NCBI GenBank assembly: GCA_913031285.1
Contig: CAJWEI010000026.1
Location: 1-42,185, forward strand
Origin: an uncultured Alphaproteobacteria bacterium
GTDB taxonomy: Bacteria > Pseudomonadota > Alphaproteobacteria > Rhodobacterales > Rhodobacteraceae
Reading direction: 5' to 3'
Length of the DNA stretch: 42,185 nucleotides
Positions 25,580-33,909 of the stretch are shown piece after piece. The stretch's first letter is position 1, and each line of letters starts with the position of its first letter. The position numbers and the translations under genes were made by a program. A model generated the notes under the pieces. It searched no databases, was not told where the DNA came from, and saw only the letters and a list, made by a program, of their open reading frames with translations.

Positions 25580-28384
25580 ATGAACAATCAACCTTTCGTC
25601 AATACCTCGCCAAGGGTTTCGGATGAAGTGCGCAAGACCACATGTTACATGTGTGCCTGTAGATGTGGAATTGATGTCCATCTCAAAGATGGAAAGGTTT
25701 CTTATATAGAAGGGAACAAGGATCACCCTGTAAACCAAGGCGTGCTTTGTGCCAAGGGTAGCGCTGGCATTATGCAAGTAAATGCGCCCTCGCGCCTGCA
25801 AGCCCCTTTAAAGCGGGTTGGTCCACGTGGGTCTGGTGAATTTGAAGAAATCAGTTGGGACGAAGCGTTAGATTTGGCAGTCAGCTGGCTTAAGCCAATC
25901 CGTGACAAAAACCCTGAGAAGCTGGCTTTTTTTACAGGTCGTGACCAATCTCAGTCCTTTACAAGTTTCTGGGCCCAAAAGTATGGTACTCCCAATTATG
26001 CTGCCCATGGTGGGTTTTGCAGTGTCAACATGGCCGCTGCCGGTATTTACACAATGGGTGGCGCCTTCTGGGAGTTCGGCCAGCCAGACTGGGATTATAC
26101 TAAATTATTTATGATCTTTGGTGTGGCCGAAGACCACGACAGCAATCCAATCAAAATGGGTATCGGTAAAATAAAAGCACGGGGCGCTAAAATCATTGGC
26201 GTGAACCCAATTAGGACAGGGTATAATGCCGTTGCCGACGAATGGGTTGGCATTACACCCGGTACCGATGGCCTTTTTATTCTGGCAATGGTGCACGAAC
26301 TTCTCAAAGCCGGTAAGGTTGATCTTCACTACCTAGCACAATACACCAACGCACCAGTTCTATTGCATACTGAAACGGGACTTTTAATGCGCGATGAATA
26401 CGGCAAGCAGCTGGTGATTGATCGGGCGACTGGAAAGCTTGCAGGTTTTGACCAAAAAGGCGTTCGCCCTGATCTGAATGGCAGACACACAGCCGACGGA
26501 CTGGTTCACAAGACTGTATTTAACGTAATGGTCGAGCGTTACCTAAGTGCTGAATACGCGCCCGATACCGTAGCTGAAAAAGTTGGTATCCCTGCTGGCC
26601 GAATTCGGGCAATCGCAGCCGAGCTTGCCCGAGTTGCATTTGATGAAGCCTTTGAATTAGATCAGGAATGGACCGATTTTCGCGGTGAGCACCATACAAA
26701 AATGATTGGGCGCCCAGTGAGTTTCCATTCAATGCGGGGAATATCAGCCCATTCTAACGGTTTCCAGACCTGCCGTGCACTGCATGTGCTCCAAATTTTT
26801 CTGGGCACCGTCGAAGTTCCAGGTGGTTTCAGGTTCAAACCACCCTACCCCAAACCCTCTGAAATTCATCCCAAACCTCACTGTAAAGTAACACCAGGGG
26901 CACCGCTTGATGGTCCTCACCTTGGATTTGTGCACGGCCCTGACGATTTGGCGCTTAAGGAAGATGGTAGTCCTGCGCGCATTGACAAAGCCTTTACTTG
27001 GGAAAGTCCCATGTCAGCCCATGGGTTGATGCATATGGTGATTTCAAACGCATACGCAGGCGATCCTTATAAAATCGATACGCTGTTTATGTATATGGCC
27101 AATATGTCATGGAATAGCTCGATGAACACCAAAGGTGTCATTGATATGCTAACGGACATGGATGGAAATGGTGACTATGTCATACCAAAGATTATCTATT
27201 CAGATGCATATTCTTCAGAAATGGTCGCCTATGCCGATCTTATTTTGCCGGATACCACGTATCTCGAACGGCACGATTGCATCAGCTTGTTGGATCGCCC
27301 AATTTGTGAAGCCGATGCCGCAGCAGATGCCATCCGCTGGCCAGTAATTGAACCAGATCGAGATGTCCGGGGTTTTCAATCTGTGCTGTGTGAACTGGGA
27401 GCAAAATTAGATCTTCCAGGTTTTGTAAACGAGAATGGCAGCCAGAAATATGCCGATTATGCCGATTATATCGTCAATCATGTCCGAAAGCCCGGTATCG
27501 GCCCTCTCGCTGGGTTTCGCGGTGATGGAACAAATTCGGGAAGAGGTGACGTAAATCCAGAACAACTCAATCGCTACATCGAAAACGGTGGCTTCTTTGT
27601 TGAGCACATTAGTGCGGGAGCAAATTATTACAAACCATGGAATGCAGCCTATCAAGAATGGGCTGTTGAAATGGGGCTATTTGACAGTCCACAGCCCTAT
27701 CTTTTCCAGCTTTATGTGGAACCAATGCGCAAGTTCCAACGGGCGGCCGAAGGTTACGGTGAGCGTCAACCGCCCGAACATCTGCGGGAACGCTTAAAAT
27801 TTACATTGGACCCCCTACCGTTCTGGTACCCACCTTTTGAGGACACTCAGGTAGATGAGAATGAATTTCCCTTTCATGCACTCACTCAGAGACCTATGGC
27901 GATGTATCACAGTTGGGGGACGCAAAATGCGTGGCTGCGCCAAATCCACGGGATAAACCCGCTTTATCTGCCAACCAAGGTAATGCAAAAAAATTCGTTT
28001 AAAGACGGAGACTGGGCCAAAGTCACATCTTTACACGGATCGATAGTTGTTCCAGTAGCAGAGATGGCCGCTCTAAACGAAAATACTGTTTGGACATGGA
28101 ATGCGATCGGCAAGCGCAAAGGAGCCTGGGCGCTGGAAAAAAACGCGCCAGAGACGACAAAAGGCTTTCTGTTAAACCATCTCATACATGAGCTGCAACC
28201 GCCAAAAGGCGACGGTCTTCGATGGGCAAATTCTGATCCTGTCACAGGTCAAGCCGCCTGGTTTGATCTTCGTGTCAAAATTGAAAAAACAACTGCGCCA
28301 GTTGAAAGCCAGCCAAATTTTGCAACAATCACGTCTCCTGTCGGACAAGGCCCGTCAGAGCTTAAATGGAAGGTAGGTAAATGA
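25580..28384 (+). CDS. soeA: Molybdopterin oxidoreductase, probable sulfite dehydrogenase SoeA
   Basis: The catalytic subunit (934 aa) of a DMSO-reductase-family enzyme. An N-terminal [4Fe-4S] site is formed by Cys22, Cys25, Cys29 and Cys57 (CYMCACRC...CAKG), followed by the molybdopterin domains and a C-terminal MGD-binding domain. There is no twin-arginine signal, so the enzyme should sit on the cytoplasmic side, as known for SoeABC and unlike periplasmic DMSO or polysulfide reductases. Genes for an Fe-S subunit and a DmsC-like anchor follow with overlaps. Next to xsc, oxidation of sulfite to sulfate is the best assignment; tetrathionate or formate chemistry is less likely. Confidence 0.8.
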   Translation: MNNQPFVNTSPRVSDEVRKTTCYMCACRCGIDVHLKDGKVSYIEGNKDHPVNQGVLCAKGSAGIMQVNAPSRLQAPLKRVGPRGSGEFEEISWDEALDLAVSWLKPIRDKNPEKLAFFTGRDQSQSFTSFWAQKYGTPNYAAHGGFCSVNMAAAGIYTMGGAFWEFGQPDWDYTKLFMIFGVAEDHDSNPIKMGIGKIKARGAKIIGVNPIRTGYNAVADEWVGITPGTDGLFILAMVHELLKAGKVDLHYLAQYTNAPVLLHTETGLLMRDEYGKQLVIDRATGKLAGFDQKGVRPDLNGRHTADGLVHKTVFNVMVERYLSAEYAPDTVAEKVGIPAGRIRAIAAELARVAFDEAFELDQEWTDFRGEHHTKMIGRPVSFHSMRGISAHSNGFQTCRALHVLQIFLGTVEVPGGFRFKPPYPKPSEIHPKPHCKVTPGAPLDGPHLGFVHGPDDLALKEDGSPARIDKAFTWESPMSAHGLMHMVISNAYAGDPYKIDTLFMYMANMSWNSSMNTKGVIDMLTDMDGNGDYVIPKIIYSDAYSSEMVAYADLILPDTTYLERHDCISLLDRPICEADAAADAIRWPVIEPDRDVRGFQSVLCELGAKLDLPGFVNENGSQKYADYADYIVNHVRKPGIGPLAGFRGDGTNSGRGDVNPEQLNRYIENGGFFVEHISAGANYYKPWNAAYQEWAVEMGLFDSPQPYLFQLYVEPMRKFQRAAEGYGERQPPEHLRERLKFTLDPLPFWYPPFEDTQVDENEFPFHALTQRPMAMYHSWGTQNAWLRQIHGINPLYLPTKVMQKNSFKDGDWAKVTSLHGSIVVPVAEMAALNENTVWTWNAIGKRKGAWALEKNAPETTKGFLLNHLIHELQPPKGDGLRWANSDPVTGQAAWFDLRVKIEKTTAPVESQPNFATITSPVGQGPSELKWKVGK

Positions 28385-29127
28385 CCCAACTCCCCGACAG
28401 TACTGACCGAAAGCTGGGTCTGGTGATTGACCTAGATACTTGCGTAGGCTGCCACGCCTGTGTGATAAGTTGTAAAGGGTGGAATACAGAAAACTATGGC
28501 GCTCCTCTTAGCGATCAAAGTGCGTATGGCGAAAATCCTTCCGGTACATTTTTGAATCGAGTGCATTCCTACGAAGTGCAACCTGAGGAGGGTGCAGCGC
28601 AGCTTATCCATTTTCCAAAATCCTGTCTTCATTGCGAGGACGCGCCCTGTGTGACCGTCTGTCCCACAGGAGCCAGCTATAAACGCGTTGAAGACGGCAT
28701 TGTTCTGGTAAATGAAAGCGACTGCATTGGATGTGGCCTATGCGCATGGGCATGCCCCTACGGAGCACGCGAACTAGATGCAGCCGAGGGGGTGATGAAA
28801 AAATGTACTCTTTGCGTTGATCGGATTTATAACGAAAACCTGCCTGAGGAGGATCGCGAACCTGCCTGCGTAAGAACCTGCCCATCTGGAGCGCGCCACT
28901 TTGGCGATTTTGCTGACCCCGACAGTAATGTTAGCAAGTTAACTACCGAACGGGGAGGTATGGACCTAATGCCGGAGCAAGGGACCAAGCCTGTAAACAA
29001 ATATCTTCCACCGCGCCTAAAAGACAAAATGGAGGAAATTGATATATTGGCGCCGCTGCTCACCCCTGTTGCAGTTGAGCCCAAAGGTTTCATGGCTTGG
29101 CTAGATAAAACGCTGGAGAAAATCTGA
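28381..29127 (+). CDS. soeB: Iron-sulfur subunit, probable SoeB
   Basis: A 248-aa ferredoxin-like electron-transfer subunit. Four cysteine clusters are visible: CVGCHACVISC (residues 21-31), CLHCEDAPCVTVCP, CIGCGLCAWACP and CTLC...CVRTCP. These are enough for four [4Fe-4S] centres as in DmsB. It would pass electrons from SoeA to the membrane subunit. Its ATG overlaps the soeA stop by four bases (ATGA) and its stop overlaps the soeC start (TGATG), so the three subunits are translationally coupled. Confidence 0.84.
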   Translation: MTQLPDSTDRKLGLVIDLDTCVGCHACVISCKGWNTENYGAPLSDQSAYGENPSGTFLNRVHSYEVQPEEGAAQLIHFPKSCLHCEDAPCVTVCPTGASYKRVEDGIVLVNESDCIGCGLCAWACPYGARELDAAEGVMKKCTLCVDRIYNENLPEEDREPACVRTCPSGARHFGDFADPDSNVSKLTTERGGMDLMPEQGTKPVNKYLPPRLKDKMEEIDILAPLLTPVAVEPKGFMAWLDKTLEKI

Positions 29128-29999
29128 TGCATCCAGCACCTTCCGTAATTATATTTACATCACTTTCTGGGCTTGGGTTTGGCCTCTTGATCTTTCTAGG
29201 CCTTGGCTTGCCTTTACCCACGGGGATCACAGCGTTTATCTATTTTGCGCTGGCCTATGTCCTTGCCGTTGGTGGGCTGATGGCTTCAACGTTTCATCTA
29301 GGGCGCCCAGAACGAGCAATCAAAGCATTTTCACAATGGAAGACCAGTTGGCTTAGCCGCGAAGCGTGGCTTGCCGTAGCCACTTTAGTTGCAATGGCCA
29401 TTTATGGTGCAGGACTTGTTTTTTATGGCATCGCACTGGCACCTCTGGGCTGGCTAGGGGCATTTTTGGCTTTGGCAACTGTTTACGCAACGTCGATGAT
29501 CTATGCACAATTAAAAACTATTCCACGCTGGAATACGCCTCTGACCTCACTCTTATTCGTCATTCTATCAATTGCGGGGGGTGCACTTTTAGCAGTTCAG
29601 ATCCCAATTGCCTTGGCGCTTTTGCTTGGGGCCGGCATTATTCAAGTAGCGTACTGGATCTGGGGGGACCAGGCGCTTTATAACAGCGAGACTAATATGG
29701 CCTCAGCAACAGGCCTAGGCGATCAAGGAAGTGTGCGTGCATTTGAGCCACCTCATACCGGTACAAATTATCTGCTACGCGAATTTGTCCATATTGTGGG
29801 TCGCAAACATGCAGCAAAGCTTAGGATAATCGCGCTTATCCTGATGATTTTAACCCCTGTGCTTATCCTATCGATTGATGTAAATATAATTCTTATTCTC
29901 ATCGCAATTCTCGTCCATACCGCAGGCTTGTTCGTGTCGCGCTGGCTTTTTTTCGCTCAAGCAGAACATGTGGTGGGCCTATATTACGGAAAGAGATAG
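29127..29999 (+). CDS. soeC: DmsC-like membrane anchor, probable SoeC
   Basis: A 290-aa integral membrane protein with about eight hydrophobic helices, of the DmsC anchor family. It contains ASTFHLGRPERAIKAFSQWKTSWLSREAW near residues 50-80, the family's conserved quinone-side loop. It would hand electrons from sulfite oxidation to the quinone pool. It is the last gene of the soe operon. A weak AGACC/GGTCT hairpin after the stop may be the end of the transcript. Confidence 0.82.
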   Translation: MHPAPSVIIFTSLSGLGFGLLIFLGLGLPLPTGITAFIYFALAYVLAVGGLMASTFHLGRPERAIKAFSQWKTSWLSREAWLAVATLVAMAIYGAGLVFYGIALAPLGWLGAFLALATVYATSMIYAQLKTIPRWNTPLTSLLFVILSIAGGALLAVQIPIALALLLGAGIIQVAYWIWGDQALYNSETNMASATGLGDQGSVRAFEPPHTGTNYLLREFVHIVGRKHAAKLRIIALILMILTPVLILSIDVNIILILIAILVHTAGLFVSRWLFFAQAEHVVGLYYGKR

Positions 30000-30357
30000 G
30001 GATCTTGAGACCAAATTTTGTTAACTCTAAGGTCTGACTACCCAACTCTTTCGGAACTAGGAGCATACAAAAAATTCAAATAAGGCTAACCCGATTTAAC
30101 TGTCTCTTCTGATTACTCAAGCATCCTGCAATTCTTACGAGATCAAGCCAAGCACACCAATCTGTTTAGGCGGTAAGGATGAATTATGAAAACCCTTGGG
30201 TGTAGGTTAACTAATATTTACTTATTTGAAAACCTTAGACCTCTTTCAAAATGTAAAAACCAGAAGAGTTAACTGCTCTAAACCAGCTCGGGCGTTTTCC
30301 AAAAGTGATATATAGCTTTCTACACCACTGCTAGGCGTAGTATAGATTATGCTGGAC
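30000..30357. other. AT-rich gap between soeC and the F0 operon
   Basis: The two flanking transcripts converge here. No gene is seen. AGACC (30008-30012) and GGTCT (30030-30034) could form a weak stem after soeC. Confidence 0.35.
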
Positions 30358-30389
30358 AAAAAAGCCTGCAGTTTTCACAATGAAAGCTC
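30358..30389 (-). terminator. Candidate terminator after atpF
   Basis: On the minus strand AGC-TTTCA-TTG-TGAAA-(ACTGCAG)-GCTTTTTT gives a bulged hairpin followed by a T-run about 20 bp after the atpF stop. The bulge makes the stem imperfect. Confidence 0.4.
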
Positions 30390-30407
30390 CGTTTCAATAT
30401 TTGCGCC

Positions 30408-30965
30408 TTAATGCAATCTTGATTCGACCTCTAAAATTGCTATGTCGATTAGCTTATTCGCACTGGCTGCCGTCATCTGTTCTGATATAACCGATCGTGC
30501 CGCAGCGATGGCTATTTTTATCGCTTGGTCCCGCACATCACGTTCTGCTGCCGCTTGAGCAGATGTGATTTGCTCTTGAGCTGCAACCAGACGTCTGTCA
30601 ACGGTGGCAAGCAATTCTTCTCTTGCTGCAGCCGCATCAGCTTCTGCGTCTTGGCGAGCCGCTTCCACGATGCGATCTGCTTGCTCTTGGACTTCTTTTT
30701 GACGCCGTTCAAAGCTTGCAAGTATGCTTTGAGCTTCTTCGCGCAAGGTACGCGCCTCAGACAGCTCGGAGCGAATCGCATCCGAACGCTTATCCAGTAA
30801 GCCCGCGATTAGGGTTGGTACTTTGAAGTAAAATAAAACACCTATGAAAAGAAGAAATGCAAGAAGAACGATAAAATCAGTGTTCTTCAGCGATACAAAA
30901 GGACCAGAAGCTGCAAAGGCTGGACTTGCGACGCAGAGCGCGATGAGTGCCGTAAAATACCTCAT
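30408..30965 (-). CDS. atpF: ATP synthase F0 subunit b
   Basis: A peripheral-stalk subunit (185 aa) linking F0 to F1. It has an N-terminal hydrophobic leader (MRYFTALIALCVASPAFAAS) followed by the membrane helix (about residues 30-50) and a long charged, alanine-rich helix for dimerisation with b'. The signal-like leader is common in alphaproteobacterial b subunits. It is the last gene of the F0 operon atpI-B-E-X-F and starts four bases after the b' stop. F1 genes are not in this window; they form a separate operon in this group. Confidence 0.93.
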   Translation of the reverse strand: MRYFTALIALCVASPAFAASGPFVSLKNTDFIVLLAFLLFIGVLFYFKVPTLIAGLLDKRSDAIRSELSEARTLREEAQSILASFERRQKEVQEQADRIVEAARQDAEADAAAAREELLATVDRRLVAAQEQITSAQAAAERDVRDQAIKIAIAAARSVISEQMTAASANKLIDIAILEVESRLH

Positions 30966-30969
30966 TAAA

Positions 30970-31497
30970 CTACCCTTTCATCTCACTGGCCACAGCTTTT
31001 TCGACAGACTTAGGATCGCCCTTACCACCCAATGCCAAGATGAGGGCTGAGGCAGTACTCTTAGCTACATCTTCGACGCTCTCAAGTGCGTTCGCTCGAA
31101 TTTCTTGAATGATCTTTTCACCCTCTGCAACTTTCTCAGCAATTTCAACATCAGCATTTGCAATCGCGGAGATCAACTCGGCTTTCATGTCAGCCTTGGC
31201 AGAAGCAACAATGTTACTTGCTTCTATGCGAGCATCAGAAAGTGCTTTGTTGTAAGCCTCTTCAGCTTCGACTGCTTTGAGTTTTAGATCTTCAGCAGCA
31301 GCGATGTCGTTGCTGATACTTTCACGTCTTTCCGCGAGTACATCTGCGATCCTTGGCAGTGCCAAGCGGGTCAAGATCACATAGATCACTACAAGCGTCA
31401 CTACGAGCCAGAATATCTGATTTCCAAAACTCGAGAAATCAAGTTGCGGCATTCCCGCGCTTGCAGTTTCAGCGACTTGAGATGTATTTGATGCCAT
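30970..31497 (-). CDS. atpX: ATP synthase F0 subunit b'
   Basis: The second, b'-type stalk subunit (175 aa), found in photosynthetic bacteria and many alphaproteobacteria, where it forms a heterodimer with b. A single transmembrane helix (about residues 29-46, [20 protein letters not shown]) is followed by a long charged coiled-coil helix. ATG at 31497 has CGGAGG just upstream. An 82-bp gap with a hairpin separates it from atpE. Confidence 0.93.
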   Translation of the reverse strand: MASNTSQVAETASAGMPQLDFSSFGNQIFWLVVTLVVIYVILTRLALPRIADVLAERRESISNDIAAAEDLKLKAVEAEEAYNKALSDARIEASNIVASAKADMKAELISAIANADVEIAEKVAEGEKIIQEIRANALESVEDVAKSTASALILALGGKGDPKSVEKAVASEMKG

Positions 31498-31524
31498 TTC
31501 GTCCTCCGTAAGAACCTGCGGGGT

Positions 31525-31554
31525 ACGGGCCTGTCATCTGTCTGACCTGCCCGT
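31525..31554 (-). promoter_or_regulatory. Stem-loop between atpE and the b' gene
   Basis: ACGGGC (31525-31530) is an exact inverted repeat of GCCCGT (31549-31554). Part of the 18-nt loop can pair further (GTC/GAC). There is no T-run. This is likely a stabilising or processing hairpin that favours the c-subunit mRNA, which is needed in excess. Confidence 0.5.
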
Positions 31555-31579
31555 CCATCGGATTAAACACAGGTAGTGT

Positions 31580-31816
31580 TTATACGGCGAACATTAGCAG
31601 AAGAGCAACCAAGAACGAGAAGATGCCCAGCGCTTCTGCGAACGCTATACCAATAAACATCGTCGCGGTTTGGCCTGCGGCAGCCGACGGGTTTCTTAGT
31701 GCGCCTGACAGAAAGTTGCCGACCACATGGCCCACACCTACTGCTGCTCCGCCCATTCCGGTACATGCCAGTCCTGCGCCGATATATGCGCCCATTTGTA
31801 CGATATCGCCTTCCAT
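31580..31816 (-). CDS. atpE: ATP synthase F0 subunit c
   Basis: The proteolipid of the rotor ring (78 aa): two transmembrane helices joined by the polar RNP loop (residues 41-43), with the ion-binding carboxylate at Glu61 ([11 protein letters not shown]). The first helix lacks the Gln/Glu and the second the Glu-Ser ligands of sodium-type rings, so proton coupling is expected. AAGGAG lies 6-11 nt upstream of the ATG. Confidence 0.97.
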   Translation of the reverse strand: MEGDIVQMGAYIGAGLACTGMGGAAVGVGHVVGNFLSGALRNPSAAAGQTATMFIGIAFAEALGIFSFLVALLLMFAV

Positions 31817-31857
31817 TGGCTTTCTCCTTAGATATTCGTTGTCGTTAGATTAAGTTA

Positions 31858-32613
31858 TCAGTGGTGTGGGTGAAGTGCGTCCTTCAGATAAACGCATGTC
31901 AAAATGGCAAAGACATACGCCTGAATAAAAGACACCAGTATTTCAAGCGCGTAGATCGCTGTGATTGCAAGAACCGATAAAGGTGCGATCACAGCTATAC
32001 CAGCGAATGCTGCAAAAACTTTTATAACTGCATGACCCGCCATCATATTACCCGCCAGACGGATAGAGTGACTGACAGGACGCACAAAATAAGATATGAT
32101 CTCGATGAGAGCCAAAACAGGCCGAAGCGGCAGTGGCGCTGAAGAAATCCAAAAAAGCGAAAGAAATGAAAAACCGTGCTTGAAGAAACCAATAAGGGTT
32201 ACTGACAGGAACACACCCATCGCCATAACCGCTGTCACAGCTATATGAGACGTAGTCGTAAAAGACATTGGAACCAAACCTAAAAAATTCGCGCAGACAA
32301 TGAACATAAATAAAGTCATGATGTATGGGAAATAGCCAACCGCATCTTTTCCAGCTACATCTTCAACCATTTTGTATACGAAGCCGTATGCCAATTCACC
32401 AATTGATTGGCTCCGGCTTGGCACAATAGCACGGCGCGAGGTGCCAATAACTAACAGCAATACAACCGCCACAACTGACAATCCCATCCAAAGTGTTACA
32501 TTGGTTACTGTATACCAAAGAACGGGTCCATCACCGAACAATGGCTTGACAATGAACTGATCCATAGGGTGGAATTCCAGACCTGTTCCTTCTGAATTTA
32601 CTTCACTTGCCAC
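31858..32613 (-). CDS. atpB: ATP synthase F0 subunit a
   Basis: The stator channel subunit (251 aa), with five to six transmembrane helices. The essential arginine lies in [17 protein letters not shown]. The start is GTG at 32613 (protein MASEVNSEG), eight bases after an AAAGGG sequence at the end of atpI. The atpI stop is only three bases upstream, so the two are coupled. Confidence 0.96.
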   Translation of the reverse strand: MASEVNSEGTGLEFHPMDQFIVKPLFGDGPVLWYTVTNVTLWMGLSVVAVVLLLVIGTSRRAIVPSRSQSIGELAYGFVYKMVEDVAGKDAVGYFPYIMTLFMFIVCANFLGLVPMSFTTTSHIAVTAVMAMGVFLSVTLIGFFKHGFSFLSLFWISSAPLPLRPVLALIEIISYFVRPVSHSIRLAGNMMAGHAVIKVFAAFAGIAVIAPLSVLAITAIYALEILVSFIQAYVFAILTCVYLKDALHPHH

Positions 32614-32616
32614 CAG

Positions 32617-32943
32617 CTAGCCCTTTTTCTTGTCGTCGGCTCTCGCCATTTCTCGCACTTGCACTTCTTGAGCTGTTTTAAGCATGGTTTTTACCCCAGC
32701 GACAAAGCCCAACAATATAAATGTCACCAGGAATATAGGCAATGTTTCAAACAGAACATCTAAGCCATACCCGATGACGAACCCGACCGCGATGCCCGCG
32801 ACGAGCTCTATTACCATCCTCCAAGCCAAATGAGCGCCCGAATGATGGTCGTCCATTTGGTGCTCCGGACCGGATGCCATTTTGGCAGCCTTTATACGTT
32901 TGTCCAAATCGTAAAGTGGGTCATCCCCAGTTGGATCGGGCAT
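32617..32943 (-). CDS. atpI: ATP synthase protein I (AtpI/Atp1-like)
   Basis: A 108-aa protein with two transmembrane helices (about residues 43-60 and 68-86), first in the F0 operon. AtpI-type proteins help assemble the c-ring or handle magnesium and are not part of the final complex. The N-terminal 35 residues are acidic and hydrophilic. Divergent from the ArsR regulator across a 224-bp AT-rich gap that should hold the F0 promoter. Confidence 0.88.
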   Translation of the reverse strand: MPDPTGDDPLYDLDKRIKAAKMASGPEHQMDDHHSGAHLAWRMVIELVAGIAVGFVIGYGLDVLFETLPIFLVTFILLGFVAGVKTMLKTAQEVQVREMARADDKKKG

Positions 32944-33121
32944 AACGGAGCCTTAATAGAATACTGAGGGTTTCTTAGTACGGCTTCCAACCCGAGTCAA
33001 CCAAGACTTACCAACATAAATAACGATTTAAAGAACTGATTTTATTATATATATTTTAAAATAATACTTTTGCGGGTACAGCCTCTTCCCTATTTTTTGC
33101 AAAACAGTAAAATTTGCATAT

Positions 33122-33137
33122 TCAACCAAATGGTTGA
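33122..33137. promoter_or_regulatory. Palindromic operator upstream of the ArsR gene
   Basis: TCAACCA (33122-33128), two As, then TGGTTGA (33131-33137): a perfect 7-bp inverted repeat ending 30 bp before the start codon. This is the size and position expected for an autoregulatory ArsR operator. Confidence 0.65.
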
Positions 33138-33167
33138 CCGTTCGCAAGAGTTGGTCTTAATGCGTGT

Positions 33168-33509
33168 ATGGACAAACATCTCGACAAAATCTTTGCTGCG
33201 CTTGCTGACCCAACCCGACGCACGATCCTGAATATGCTGCTGGAAGATGATATGGCTGTAACAGATGTCGCAGAACCCTTTGAAATGTCTCTCACTGCGA
33301 TCTCAAAGCATCTTATTGTGTTGATGCAGGCTGGGATAATCAGTCAGGAAAAGCGCGGCCGAGTAAAGTGGTGCAAACTTGAACCAGACGCACTTCGCGA
33401 TGCCAGCATATGGATGCAAAGCTTTGGCCAGTTAGAGGCGATTAATCTGGAAGCATTCGAGAGTTTTTTGCATCAAGAATTAGAAAAGGACACCACAGTT
33501 ACATTCTAA
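33168..33509 (+). CDS. ArsR-family transcriptional regulator
   Basis: A 113-aa winged-helix regulator. It begins DKIFAALADPTRRTILNML, the typical N-terminus of the ArsR subgroup usually paired with an SRPBCC/AHSA1-type partner gene. The recognition helix is in MSLTAISKHLIVLMQAGI (about residues 44-61). No cysteine pair for metal binding is present, so it probably senses something other than arsenite or zinc. A palindromic operator lies just upstream. No AHSA1 partner follows; the next gene is chrA on the other strand 400 bp away. Confidence 0.88.
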   Translation: MDKHLDKIFAALADPTRRTILNMLLEDDMAVTDVAEPFEMSLTAISKHLIVLMQAGIISQEKRGRVKWCKLEPDALRDASIWMQSFGQLEAINLEAFESFLHQELEKDTTVTF

Positions 33510-33909
33510 CTTCAGAATTTCCTTAACCCTTTATTTCCGGACACAGGTAAAACGTGTATCTTTATCGGAAAACTTCAGCACTATTTACAACAAAGGGATT
33601 TACTCCTGTATTTTTAAGACTTGTGTAACCATACAAACGACAAAAATGATTTTGTACAAATACTCAGAAACATCACTGGAATTCACGTTCTATTCTGCCA
33701 AAAACCTTGTCTTCCCCATTAAGCATAGAATTTCATAGGCAGTGACCACGAAGAAAGTGGACCATCGGGTCAGCAATCAATGAAGAAGTATCCCGGCATC
33801 AGAAAAAATGTCTTTTGAGTATTGAGGACGTTATACAAATCAGAAATCTATGCCTTACAAGCCAGCTTCACGACCCTCTTTTATAATTCCAAGGCCCAAG
33901 GATTAGGGA
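33510..33909. other. Gap between the ArsR gene and chrA
   Basis: The flanking genes converge. I see no gene and no clear terminator in this 400-bp stretch. Confidence 0.4.
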
